Positions 9,299 to 17,640 of a stretch of DNA of 64,000 nucleotides are shown one piece after another. How positions within the stretch are numbered: position 1 is the first letter of the stretch; each line of letters starts with the position of its first letter. The stretch comes from Pseudarthrobacter chlorophenolicus A6. Lineage in GTDB: Bacteria; Actinomycetota; Actinomycetes; Actinomycetales; Micrococcaceae. The position numbers and the translations under genes are program-made. The notes beneath the pieces are model-generated. The model made no database searches, was not told where the DNA came from, and saw only the letters and a program-made list of their open reading frames with translations. The stretch lies in the NCBI RefSeq assembly GCF_000022025.1, contig NC_011886.1, positions 4,071,209 through 4,135,208 of the forward strand. The letters run 5' to 3'.

Positions 9299-9313
9299 AT
9301 TGCGAACCGCAAT
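9299..9313. promoter_or_regulatory. LysR-type operator between MFS exporter and LysR gene
   Basis: Perfect inverted repeat ATTGCG-AAC-CGCAAT that contains the T-N11-A spacing (T9300, A9312) typical of LysR recognition boxes. It lies in the divergent interval, about 95 bases from the exporter start and 15-27 bases before the likely regulator starts. Confidence 0.6.
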
Positions 9314-9327
9314 GCAACGCGCAGCCG

Positions 9328-10194
9328 ATGGAGTCCACCGTGTTCGAACCAGCCCAACTCCGGTCATTCCTGGCCGTCGCCGAAACCCTGAGCTTCACCA
9401 AGGCCGCGGACCGGCTGGGGCTGGCACAGCCCACCATCAGCCAGCACATCCGTAAGTTGGAATCCGCCGCCAAGCGCGTCCTCATCACCAGGGACACCCG
9501 GGACGTGCGGTTGACGGACAACGGGGACGCCATGGCGGGGTTCGCCAGGAACATCCTCTCGGCCCACGACGCCGCGGCCCGCTACTTTTCCGGCTCGGCC
9601 ATGCGGGGCCGGCTGCGTTTCGGCACCGCTGACGATCTGGCCATCACCGGGCTGCCCCGGATCCTGCGCGAGTTCCGGCAGATCTACCCGCAGATCAACC
9701 TCGAACTGACGGTGGGCCAAAGCGACCAGCTCTACCGCAAGCTCAATGCGGGGCAGCTGGACCTGGTGTTCGTCAAGTGGGTGGCGGGGGCCAAGGACGG
9801 CACCGTGGTCCAGCACGATTCCTTCTCCTGGGTGGGCCTCGAACAGACGTCCCTCGAACCGGGCGCGCCGGTGCCGCTGATCGCCTACCCCTCCCCCAGC
9901 CTCAGCCGAAAACTCGCCATCGACGCGCTTGAAGCGCACGGCCGGACCTGGCGGATCACCTGCACCACCCGCCAGATCAGCGGGGTCCTGGCCGCCGTCC
10001 GGGCCGGAATCGGGGTGGCCGTCATGCCGTCGTCCCTGGTACCGGAGGACCTGAAAATCATCACCCGCCGGTTCGACCTGCCGGCGGTGGGCGACGTGGA
10101 TTTCACCCTCATCCGGAACCCGCTGGCCAACGCGGAAGTCATCGACGCGCTCACGCAGTCCATTGTTGGGCGCATCATCAACCGCCAGGGGTGA
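9328..10194 (+). CDS. LysR-family transcriptional regulator
   Basis: DNA-binding regulator. The N-terminal winged HTH is clear (FEPAQLRSFLAVAETLSFTKAADRLGLAQPTISQHIRKLE), written here in part as LRSFLAVAETLSFTKAA and LAQPTISQHIRKLE, followed by a periplasmic-binding-like effector domain to the end. An ATG at 9271 is also in frame, but the operator at 9299-9313 would then lie inside the gene; ATG 9328 or GTG 9340 gives the normal LysR N terminus, and 9328 is chosen here. Divergent placement from the MFS exporter suggests it activates or represses that gene and itself. The effector is unknown. Confidence 0.88.
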   Translation: MESTVFEPAQLRSFLAVAETLSFTKAADRLGLAQPTISQHIRKLESAAKRVLITRDTRDVRLTDNGDAMAGFARNILSAHDAAARYFSGSAMRGRLRFGTADDLAITGLPRILREFRQIYPQINLELTVGQSDQLYRKLNAGQLDLVFVKWVAGAKDGTVVQHDSFSWVGLEQTSLEPGAPVPLIAYPSPSLSRKLAIDALEAHGRTWRITCTTRQISGVLAAVRAGIGVAVMPSSLVPEDLKIITRRFDLPAVGDVDFTLIRNPLANAEVIDALTQSIVGRIINRQG

Positions 10195-10341
10195 ACCTGC
10201 AAGCCGGAGCCGGGAGAAATCTTTCATTGATGTCAGATCGTTGCATAATCTATGCTGGTTTCTCCAAGGTCCAGCAGCAGGCCGGTTCTACAATTCGGGC
10301 GCGCCTGCACACCATGGCACGCCGCCCGGGACAGGCAGCCA

Positions 10342-10656
10342 ATGACGACAGCCAGGAACACCCACTTCAACGCCGCACACGCCCGCCCGCACACCAGCGT
10401 CCGGCCGGCAACGCGTCAGTCCAATCTCGGTACCGGCCTTGCCACCACCGATTCGGGCTACATCGGCAAGCCGACCTGTGAAAAGTGCCGGACGGACGAA
10501 TTTATCTACCTTGAGTCCTACATCCCGCCCACCTACCGGCACGACGGATCGGTGGCCGCACTGGGCGAGGTGGCCTACACGTGCACCCGCTGCGAGGATT
10601 TCTCGGCCCACAGCGTGCCCGTGACGTGGACTCCGCCGGGCTGGTACCTGGGGTAG
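10342..10656 (+). CDS. Hypothetical protein with a possible zinc ribbon, 104 aa
   Basis: Not a family I can name. From the ATG at 10342 the protein is 104 aa, with a basic N-terminal third (TTARNTHFNAAHARPHTS) and a C-terminal module carrying two CxxC pairs, CEKC and CTRC, about 37 residues apart, which could hold one zinc. An earlier in-frame ATG (10252) would add 30 residues of poor quality, so the later start is preferred. It ends 13 bases before a strong hairpin and converges on putA. Confidence 0.6.
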   Translation: MTTARNTHFNAAHARPHTSVRPATRQSNLGTGLATTDSGYIGKPTCEKCRTDEFIYLESYIPPTYRHDGSVAALGEVAYTCTRCEDFSAHSVPVTWTPPGWYLG

Positions 10657-10668
10657 CTGACACACAAA

Positions 10669-10720
10669 ACCGGTGGTTGTTCTCGTCGAAACCCGGGTTT
10701 CGACAAGAACAACCACCGGT
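10669..10720. terminator. Long near-perfect hairpin terminator between convergent genes
   Basis: Fifty-two bases form a 26+26 inverted repeat with a single C-A mismatch and almost no loop (centre CCC|GGG at 10694/10695), followed by CTTTTT on the plus strand. It separates the zinc-ribbon gene from the end of putA and should stop transcription in both directions. The inner part, GTCGAAACCCGGGTTTCGAC, resembles a palindrome common between actinobacterial genes. Confidence 0.8.
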
Positions 10721-10741
10721 CTTTTTATGCCCTGCCGGAAC

Positions 10742-13700
10742 TTAGATGAGAGCGTCCGAAAGGTGGTTCGGCGTGCCGAAGCGGTGTGCGGTGATGCTGA
10801 CAGCCTGCTCGTGCAGGAACGGCAGCAGCTCAACCCGGCCGGCTTCGGTCACCGCGTGGGAGTAGACAGCGATGTCGGGCCGGCCGCCGGTTGCTTCCGC
10901 CAGGGCCGTAGCGTCGCCCCCCAGCAGGCGGATGCGGGCGCCGGAGAGCTTGCCCGCCGAGGCAAGCTGCCCAGCCGAAGCCAGCCAGCCGGCGTCGGAC
11001 TCCACCGTCAGGTCCACGTCGAGGCCGAGGAGTACGGCCCGCAGCTGGGCGGGGAGTTCGACAGCGGTGGACACCGTCAGCGGCGAGCCCGCCAGTACGC
11101 CGGCGGCCGCCGTCCGCACCAGGTCCGCCAGCGGCGCACCTTCGGAGAGGCGGATGGTGACCGGAAGGTTCCTGTAGCGGAAGATGTTGCGCTCCGCGCT
11201 CAGGCCCGAGACGTCCCTGGCCGTGCCGAACTCGTTGGCCCAGGCCTCGGCGTCGGACGCCAGGGCCCGCTGCACGGACTCAAGGCGGGCCGGATCAAGG
11301 GCGGCGCCTGCGGCGTTGATGATCCGCCGGACGCCGGGGTGCGTAACCTCAGCCTTTGCGGTTGCCTCGGCGGGGGTCCAGTCGCCGAGCCCGGCCAGGT
11401 AGTTCGGCCCACCGGCCTTGGTTCCGGCGCCAACAGCGGACTTCTTCCAGCCGCCGAACGGCTGCCGCTGCACAATGGCGCCGGTGATGCCGCGGTTGAC
11501 GTACAGGTTGCCGGCCTGGATGCCGTCCAGCCAGATGCCGAGTTCCTCGGAGTTGAGCGAGTGCAGCCCTGCGGTGAGGCCGTACTCGATCTGGTTCTGG
11601 ATGGCGATGGCCTCCTCGAGGTTGTCGGCGGTCATGACACCCAGGACCGGGCCGAAGAACTCGGTGAGGTGGAAGTAGGAACCGCGCTTGACGCCGTAGC
11701 GCACGCCGGGGCTCCAGAGCTTGCCGGTGCCGTCCAGCTTCTTCGGCTCAACTGCCCAGTTTTCGCCTTCGCCCAGGGTGGTGAGCGCGTTGAGGAGCTT
11801 GCCGTTGGCGGGCTCGATGATGGGGCCCATTTGGCTGGTGGGGTCCTGCGGGTACCCAACCTTCAGCGAGGTGACGCCGTCGATCAGCTGGTTGTGGAAC
11901 CGCTTGGATTTGGCTACGGAGCCAACCAGGATCACCAGTGAAGCGGCGGAGCACTTCTGGCCGGCGTGGCCGAACGCTGAGTACGCCACGTCCTTTGCCG
12001 CCAGGTCCAGGTCGGCGCTGGGGGTGACGATGATGGCGTTCTTGCCGCTCGTCTCGGCCAGCAGCGGCAGGTCCTTGCGGAAGGAGCGGAACAGTTCCGC
12101 GGTCTCGTAGCCGCCGGTGAGGATGACGCGGTCCACGGCCGGGTGGCTGATCAGCTGGGTGCCGAGCTCCCGCTCACCCAGCTGCACCATGGTGAGGACG
12201 TCCTTGGGGACGCCGGCTTCCCACAGGGCTTCGACCATCACGGCGCCGCTGCGGGCGGCCTGCTTGGCAGGCTTGATGACGACGGCGGAGCCGGCGGCGA
12301 GTGCCGCGAGAGTGGACCCTGCCGGGATGGCGACCGGGAAGTTCCACGGCGGCGTCACGACGGTGAGCTTCGCCGGGACGAACGTGGCGCCGTCGACCGC
12401 GTCCAGCTTGCGCGCGGACTCGGCGTAGTAGTGGGCAAAGTCCACTGCCTCGCTGACCTCGGGATCGCCCTGGTCGATGGTCTTGCCGGTCTCGCTGGCC
12501 ATGACCTCGAGGAGGTCGGCACGGCGGGCCTCGAGGGCGTCACCGGCGCGGTGCAGGATGGCGGCACGTTCGTCGCCGGACAGTGCGCCCCAGGCCTTGC
12601 CCTTGTCGACGGCGGTTTCGATGGCCTTGTTGAGGGTGGCTTCGTCGTTGATGAAGGCCGCCTTCACCGACGCGTTACCCAGAGTGGAGCCCGGAACGCG
12701 GTCCAGGATGGCCCGGCCCCAGGTGCGGTTGGCCGGCAGGGAGGGATCAGTATCCGGGGTGTCTTTGAACCTATCGTGCGGCATCGCGACCGGCGTCAGG
12801 CTGCGGTTCTGCTGGCGGTTGGCCGGCGGCACGGTGTTGTCCAGGGACTCCAGCGAGGAGAGGAAACGCTGCTTTTCCCGCTCGAACAGGGCTTCGTTCT
12901 TATCGAGCTCGAAGACGGCGGACATGAAGTTGTCCTGGCTGGCGCCTTCTTCGAGGCGGCGGATCAGGTAGGCGATGGCGACGTCGAACTCAGCCGGATG
13001 CACCACCGGCGTGTACAGCAGGAGCGAGCCGACGTCCTTCTTGACGGCTTCGGCCTGCCCCTGCGCCATGCCCAGCAGCATCTCGAACTCGATGCCGAAC
13101 TCTACCCCGCGCTGCTTGGCCAGCAGCCAGGCGAAGGCAATATCGAACAGATTGTGGCCGGCAACGCCGATCCGGATGTTCTTGATCCGCTCCGGGTGCA
13201 GCGAGTAGTTGATGACGCTCTTGTAGCTGGTGTCGGAGTCCTGCTTCGAACCCCAGGTGGCCAGCGGCCAATCGTGCAGCGAGGCTTCCACCTGCTCCAT
13301 GGGCAGGTTGGCGCCCTTGACCACGCGGACCTTGATGCCGGCGCCGCCGTTGGCCCGGCGCTCTGCGGCCCAGTCCTGCAGGCGGATCATGGCGGACAGT
13401 GCGTCCGGGAGGTAGGCCTGCAGCACGATGCCGGCTTCGAGGTCCTTGAACTCGGGCTTGTCCAGGATCCTGGTGAAGACCGCGATGGTCATGTCCAGGT
13501 CCTTGTATTCCTCCATGTCCAGGTTGATGAACTTGGCCTTGCCGCCGGTGCTGCTGCCGGGGGCGGCGAAGGAGGCAGCGCGCTGGAACAGCGGGGTGAG
13601 CTTCTCGACGACGTGTTCCACGGCTTCGTCGAAGGCCCAGGCGGAGTGCGGGGCCACGGTGGAGGAGACCTTGATGGAGACGTAGTCGACGTCGGGGCGC

Positions 13701-14260
13701 GCCAGCAGCGTGTGCGTGCCTTCGAGCCGGCGGGATGCCTCGTGCTCGCCGAGGACTGCCTCGCCCAGGAGGTTGACGTTGAGCTTGATGCCGTCCTTCT
13801 TGATCTTGGCGATGGCGGGGCCCAGCTTGGCATCGGTGGCGTCCACAATCAAGTGGCCCACCATTTCGCGCAGGACCTTGCGGGCCGCGGGGATAACCAC
13901 CTGCGGCAAGGCGGGGGCCATGGTGCCGCCAAGGGCCACGGCGCTCTTCATGTACCAGGGGAGGAAGGCCGGAACCTTCGGGGCCAGTGCGGCGAGGTTG
14001 CGGGCGGCGACGTTCAGGTCCTCGGGGCGGACTACGCCGTCCACGAAGCCCACAGTGAAGTCCAGGCCGTTGGGGTCCTTCAGCACTCCGGCGAGCTGTT
14101 CGGCGGAGGCATCCACCGGAACCTTCGCGGCCTCGGTAAGCCAGCGACGGACCAAGGCGACCGCCTCAGTGGCGAGGGCTTTGGCCTGGGGGACGTCGAC
14201 GTCGACCGTCTGCGGGGTGGCCGCGTGGGTGACTGCCGGTTCCATTGCAACGTGGGTCAT
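10742..14260 (-). CDS. putA: Bifunctional proline dehydrogenase / L-glutamate gamma-semialdehyde dehydrogenase
   Basis: Oxidises proline to glutamate in two steps: FAD-dependent proline dehydrogenase, then NAD-dependent aldehyde dehydrogenase. From ATG 14260 it is 1172 aa; an in-frame ATG at 14302 would add 14 residues, but AAGGAAAG sits about 12 bases before 14260. The PRODH barrel spans ~80-490 and the ALDH ~560-1040, with the Glu in LAETSGKN near 735 and the nucleophile Cys in GQKCSAAS near 770. A C-terminal ~120-residue domain follows. There is no N-terminal ribbon-helix-helix, so it is not autoregulatory like E. coli PutA; the LysR gene near 16.2 kb is the likely regulator. Confidence 0.96.
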   Translation of the reverse strand: MTHVAMEPAVTHAATPQTVDVDVPQAKALATEAVALVRRWLTEAAKVPVDASAEQLAGVLKDPNGLDFTVGFVDGVVRPEDLNVAARNLAALAPKVPAFLPWYMKSAVALGGTMAPALPQVVIPAARKVLREMVGHLIVDATDAKLGPAIAKIKKDGIKLNVNLLGEAVLGEHEASRRLEGTHTLLARPDVDYVSIKVSSTVAPHSAWAFDEAVEHVVEKLTPLFQRAASFAAPGSSTGGKAKFINLDMEEYKDLDMTIAVFTRILDKPEFKDLEAGIVLQAYLPDALSAMIRLQDWAAERRANGGAGIKVRVVKGANLPMEQVEASLHDWPLATWGSKQDSDTSYKSVINYSLHPERIKNIRIGVAGHNLFDIAFAWLLAKQRGVEFGIEFEMLLGMAQGQAEAVKKDVGSLLLYTPVVHPAEFDVAIAYLIRRLEEGASQDNFMSAVFELDKNEALFEREKQRFLSSLESLDNTVPPANRQQNRSLTPVAMPHDRFKDTPDTDPSLPANRTWGRAILDRVPGSTLGNASVKAAFINDEATLNKAIETAVDKGKAWGALSGDERAAILHRAGDALEARRADLLEVMASETGKTIDQGDPEVSEAVDFAHYYAESARKLDAVDGATFVPAKLTVVTPPWNFPVAIPAGSTLAALAAGSAVVIKPAKQAARSGAVMVEALWEAGVPKDVLTMVQLGERELGTQLISHPAVDRVILTGGYETAELFRSFRKDLPLLAETSGKNAIIVTPSADLDLAAKDVAYSAFGHAGQKCSAASLVILVGSVAKSKRFHNQLIDGVTSLKVGYPQDPTSQMGPIIEPANGKLLNALTTLGEGENWAVEPKKLDGTGKLWSPGVRYGVKRGSYFHLTEFFGPVLGVMTADNLEEAIAIQNQIEYGLTAGLHSLNSEELGIWLDGIQAGNLYVNRGITGAIVQRQPFGGWKKSAVGAGTKAGGPNYLAGLGDWTPAEATAKAEVTHPGVRRIINAAGAALDPARLESVQRALASDAEAWANEFGTARDVSGLSAERNIFRYRNLPVTIRLSEGAPLADLVRTAAAGVLAGSPLTVSTAVELPAQLRAVLLGLDVDLTVESDAGWLASAGQLASAGKLSGARIRLLGGDATALAEATGGRPDIAVYSHAVTEAGRVELLPFLHEQAVSITAHRFGTPNHLSDALI

Positions 14261-14303
14261 GGTTTTCCCGATCTTTCCTTGAGTGGGAGGAGGTCTTTTC
14301 ATC

Positions 14304-14367
14304 AGTATGCGCTCCTGCTCACATAAGATAAAGCGATCTTTTCCAACTAATACAGGTTAGGAAAACC
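14304..14367 (-). promoter_or_regulatory. putA promoter/operator with element shared with the APC permease promoter
   Basis: Upstream of putA, the plus strand reads AGTATGC (14304-14310), then AGATAAAG (14326-14333), then a TTTTCC...GGAAAA inverted repeat (about 14338-14364) enclosing CAGGTTAGGAA. The first two blocks recur before the permease with the same 22-base offset. On the minus strand AGTATG reads CATACT, a plausible -10, and TTTATC 18 bases away a weak -35. The spacing identity argues for a shared regulator site. Confidence 0.6.
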
Positions 14368-14402
14368 AACCAATTAACCAGCCGATCAACGGGTCCTTAA
14401 AT

Positions 14403-14524
14403 GCCGGCGGCAGGCGCCCCACCCTCCCGGTTGCTCTATCACTTTTGGTCCTCAAAAGGGCTGTTTAGGGACCAAAAGTGATCGGGCAACGCGGGGTTTG
14501 CATGGTGGGACGCCTGCCGGCGGC
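14403..14524. repeat. 122-base nested inverted repeat
   Basis: Outer arms 14403-14423 and 14504-14524 match at 19 of 21 positions; inner arms 14430-14451 and 14469-14490 match at 20 of 22, including a perfect 14-base core ATCACTTTTGGTCC, around a 17-base loop. It lies just downstream of the permease stop (minus strand) and upstream of putA. It could terminate permease transcription or be a miniature mobile/REP-like element. Confidence 0.75.
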
Positions 14525-14556
14525 TGGAGAACGGGTGGGAGTGACGCTCCCGCGGG

Positions 14557-16020
14557 TCAGGCGAGGGGGCGGTGCATTTCCTCGATCTCCTGGTGGCGGG
14601 GGCTGTTGGGGTTCATCAGCGAGTTCTTGCGGCCATAGAAGAAGTAGATGACCAGGCCGATGACCAGCCACGCGCCGAACCGCAGCCAGGTTTCCCAGTG
14701 CAGCTGGAACATCAGGAAGGCCGAGGCGAGGACGCCGAAGGCAGGGACCAGGGGCATCAGCGGCAGCCGGAAGGTGCGCGGCGCGTCCGGGCGCTTGTAG
14801 CGGAAGATGATCACGGACAGGCAGACGACGACGAACGCGGCCAGGATGCCGATGTTGGTCAGGTCCGCGACCTCCTTGATGGGGAACACGCCGGCCAGGA
14901 ACGCCGAGGCAATGCCGGCGATCCACGTAACGCGCTGCGGTGTGCCGTGGCGGTCGGTCTTGGCGAACCATCCCGGGAGCAGCCCGTCCCGGCTCATGGA
15001 GAACCAGACGCGGGTAACGCCCAGGAGGAAGGTCAGCATCACGGTGAGGATGGACAGCACCGCGAAGACGGAAATGATGGTGGCAATGACCGGCAGGCCA
15101 ACGGAAGTGAACGCCGACGCGAAGCCGGCCTTGGGGTCGATGTCCTTGTAGTTCTGCATGCCGGTGAGCACCAGGGTGGCCGCCACGTAGAGCAGCATGG
15201 CGATGATGAGCGAGAGGATGATGGCCTTGGGCATGTGCTTCTTGCCGTCCTTGGCTTCCTCGGCCGCGGTGCTCATGGCGTCGTAGCCGAAGACAGCGAA
15301 GAACACGGTGGCACTGCCGGCCAGCACAGGCCCGAAGCCGGACGGCATGAACGGGTTGTAGTTGTTGGTGTCGATGTAGAAGATGCCCAGGCCGACGATG
15401 AAGAGGATCAGGACGATCTTGATGGCCACCGCCACCAGCTCGAACCGGCCAAACGCCTTCGTGCCGCGGGACAGGATCCACGTCACCAGGAGGCAGACGA
15501 GGATGGCCGGGATGTTGACGATGCCGCCCTTGCCCTCATCTACCGTGGACGTCATCCAGATGGGCATGTGGATGCCGATGCCGGACAGGAACGCGTCCAG
15601 GTAGCCGGAGATGCCGATGGCCACCACAGCCACGATGGCAATGTACTCGAGCAGCAGGTCCCAGCCGATGAACCAGCCGATCACCTCGCCCAGGGCCACG
15701 TAGCCGTAGGTGTAGGCCGAGCCGGCGCGCGGGATCATGCCGGCAAACTCAGCGTAGGACAGGGCCGCGGCCGCCGAGGCCAGGCCCGCAATAAGGAAGG
15801 AGATCAGCACCGCGGGCCCCACTCCCGGGTTGCCTTCGCTTCCTGCGGCCACCAGCCCCGCGAGGGAAAAGATGCCGACGCCGATGATGCCGCCAACGCC
15901 GATGGCGGTGAGCTGCCACAGGCCCAGCGATTTGAAGAGTCCGCTGTGCTTGTTCTCTTCTTCGATATCATCGATGGGCTTTCGCCGCATGATGGACTGG
16001 CTCATATCTCTAGTGCTCAT
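14557..16020 (-). CDS. APC-superfamily amino acid permease (CAT-like), probable proline uptake
   Basis: Cytoplasmic-membrane amino acid importer of 487 aa with 12 or more segments. Family signature GVGGIIGVGIFSLAG lies near residue 37; SYAEFAGMIPRAGSAYTY marks helix 3; EEAKDGKKHMPKAI is the conserved cytosolic loop. The start at 16020 has AGGAGTTCCTG directly upstream; an earlier ATG at 16059 is less well placed. Substrate is inferred: it shares a promoter element with putA and is divergent from a LysR gene, which together suggest proline or a related amino acid. By family alone cationic amino acids are equally possible. Confidence 0.85.
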   Translation of the reverse strand: MSTRDMSQSIMRRKPIDDIEEENKHSGLFKSLGLWQLTAIGVGGIIGVGIFSLAGLVAAGSEGNPGVGPAVLISFLIAGLASAAAALSYAEFAGMIPRAGSAYTYGYVALGEVIGWFIGWDLLLEYIAIVAVVAIGISGYLDAFLSGIGIHMPIWMTSTVDEGKGGIVNIPAILVCLLVTWILSRGTKAFGRFELVAVAIKIVLILFIVGLGIFYIDTNNYNPFMPSGFGPVLAGSATVFFAVFGYDAMSTAAEEAKDGKKHMPKAIILSLIIAMLLYVAATLVLTGMQNYKDIDPKAGFASAFTSVGLPVIATIISVFAVLSILTVMLTFLLGVTRVWFSMSRDGLLPGWFAKTDRHGTPQRVTWIAGIASAFLAGVFPIKEVADLTNIGILAAFVVVCLSVIIFRYKRPDAPRTFRLPLMPLVPAFGVLASAFLMFQLHWETWLRFGAWLVIGLVIYFFYGRKNSLMNPNSPRHQEIEEMHRPLA

Positions 16021-16097
16021 CAGGAACTCCTGCTGTGGGGTGCTGCCCCGCCGCGGCACGCCGGTAAAGGCTGTGACGGGGGTAACTCAGTCCCAAC

Positions 16098-16172
16098 AGT
16101 ATGCAAGCCTGTTTGCATTAGATAAAGTGACTACTTCTAACCTATATTCATTAGTTTCAGTTAGGAATTCCC
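16098..16172. promoter_or_regulatory. Divergent permease/LysR control region
   Basis: Contains AGTATGC (16098-16104) and AGATAAAG (16120-16127), the same blocks and spacing as upstream of putA, plus TTCTAAC...GTTAGGAA as an imperfect inverted repeat ending just before the LysR start. CAGTTAGGAA here parallels CAGGTTAGGAA at putA. Probably the binding site of the LysR product. Confidence 0.6.
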
Positions 16173-16173
16173 C

Positions 16174-17085
16174 ATGCTCGACGTTCGCCGGCTGCGCCTG
16201 TTGCGGGAACTGAGCATCCGGGGAACACTCGCCGAGGTGGCTGAGGCCCTGCAGTACAGCCCGTCGTCGGTATCCCAACAGCTTGCCCTCCTGGAGAAGG
16301 AGGTGGGCGTGGAGTTGCTGCGGAAGACCGGCCGCCGCGTGCAGCTCACCCCGCAGGCCGAAGTGCTGGTGGCACACACGGCGCAGCTGCTGGAAACCAT
16401 GGAACAGGCGGAGGCGGACCTGGCGGCGTCACTGACCACCGTTACGGGCACGGTGCGGATTGCCGTGTTCCAGTCGGCAGCGCTGGCACTGATGCCGGAC
16501 ACCCTCACCCGGATGGCCAAGACCTACCCGGAAGTCCGGATCGAGATGATCCAGCGCGAACCCGAGACTGCACTCCACGAGACCTGGGCCCGGGACTTCG
16601 ACCTGGTCATCGCCGAACAGTACCCCGGCCACGCAGCTCCCCGCTATCCGGAACTGGACCGCGTGAAGCTGACCACGGACGCCATCCGGCTCGCGGTTCC
16701 GGCGTCCGACGGCGGCACGGCCATCCGCGCGCTGGCGGACACCGCGGAAGTCCCCTGGGTCATGGAGCCGCGGGGTGCCGCATCGCGCCATTGGGCGGAA
16801 CAGGCGTGCAGGAGCGCAGGGTTCGAACCGGATGTGCGCTTCGAGACGGCCGACCTGCAGGCCCAGGCCCGGCTGATTGAATCCGGCAACGCTGTGGCAC
16901 TGATGCCGGACCTGGTGTGGACGGGCCGGGGCACCACCGCCCGGCTGCTGGAGCTCCCGGGCAGGCCGCACCGCACCATCTTTACGTCCGTCCGCCGGTC
17001 CAGCGTGCAGCGGCCCGCCATCCTGGCAGCAAGGGAAACCCTTGCTGCCGCTGCAGCCGCGGTGGCGGGGAATGACGCAACGTAA
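16174..17085 (+). CDS. LysR-family regulator, probable regulator of proline catabolism and uptake
   Basis: 303-aa regulator with an N-terminal HTH (LRLLRELSIRGTLAEVAEAL then SPSSVSQQLALLEKEVG) and a C-terminal effector domain beginning near residue 90. The AG at 16159-16164 (CAGTTAGGA) serves both as part of the operator repeat and as a likely ribosome binding site. It is divergent from the APC permease and the two share a control region whose motif also precedes putA, so regulation of both is the best inference. The co-effector, possibly proline, is not shown by the sequence. Confidence 0.88.
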   Translation: MLDVRRLRLLRELSIRGTLAEVAEALQYSPSSVSQQLALLEKEVGVELLRKTGRRVQLTPQAEVLVAHTAQLLETMEQAEADLAASLTTVTGTVRIAVFQSAALALMPDTLTRMAKTYPEVRIEMIQREPETALHETWARDFDLVIAEQYPGHAAPRYPELDRVKLTTDAIRLAVPASDGGTAIRALADTAEVPWVMEPRGAASRHWAEQACRSAGFEPDVRFETADLQAQARLIESGNAVALMPDLVWTGRGTTARLLELPGRPHRTIFTSVRRSSVQRPAILAARETLAAAAAAVAGNDAT

Positions 17086-17163
17086 CCACCCGCCGTCGTA
17101 CGCCTGCCGCGTGTTCCCTGCGTCACTGCGGCGGCGCGGCCCCGGCGCTAGACTGGAGCCGTT

Positions 17164-17589
17164 ATGAATCGAACAATGTTCAAGTCCAAAATCCACCGGG
17201 CCACCGTCACCCACGCCGACCTGCACTACGTAGGTTCCGTCACCGTTGACCTGGACCTGCTGGAGGCAGCGGACATCCTGCCCGGCGAGCTTGTTTCGAT
17301 TGTCGACATCACCAACGGCGCCCGGCTGGAGACCTACACCATTGCCGGTGAACGCGGCTCCGGTGTCATCGGCATCAACGGCGCCGCCGCGCACCTGATG
17401 CACGAGAACGACCTCGTCATCCTCATCACTTATGCGCAGATGACCACCGAGGAAGCCAAGGCCTACGAGCCCAAGGTGGTCCATGTGGACCAGGACAACC
17501 GCATCATCCAGCTGGGGAACGACCCCGCCGAAGGCATCGCTCCCGGCATGACGCGTCCGCCGTTCGCGCTCAACAACGCCGCCCTGTAG
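17164..17589 (+). CDS. panD: Aspartate 1-decarboxylase proenzyme
   Basis: Makes beta-alanine from aspartate for pantothenate and CoA synthesis. The 141-aa pyruvoyl enzyme has the start [20 protein letters not shown] and the self-cleavage site Gly24-Ser25 within YVGSVTVD, which yields the beta chain and the pyruvoyl-bearing alpha chain. The conserved INGAAAHL segment near residue 73 and Tyr in the [13 protein letters not shown] region complete the fold. It appears monocistronic or followed by the AEC transporter after 51 bases; no other pan genes are in the window. Confidence 0.97.
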   Translation: MNRTMFKSKIHRATVTHADLHYVGSVTVDLDLLEAADILPGELVSIVDITNGARLETYTIAGERGSGVIGINGAAAHLMHENDLVILITYAQMTTEEAKAYEPKVVHVDQDNRIIQLGNDPAEGIAPGMTRPPFALNNAAL

Positions 17590-17640
17590 CCGGGGCGTGA
17601 GACCCGGCACCCTTTTCCGCCGCCCGCCACGGGTTCCTCC

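Noticed and set aside
9271..9327. Earlier ATG start for the LysR gene at 9328
   Set aside because: It would place the palindromic operator in the coding region and adds a Cys/Tyr-rich N terminus foreign to LysR proteins.
12143..14326. A 727-codon plus-strand frame opposite putA
   Set aside because: It mirrors putA codons and has no family similarity; putA has full motifs on the other strand.
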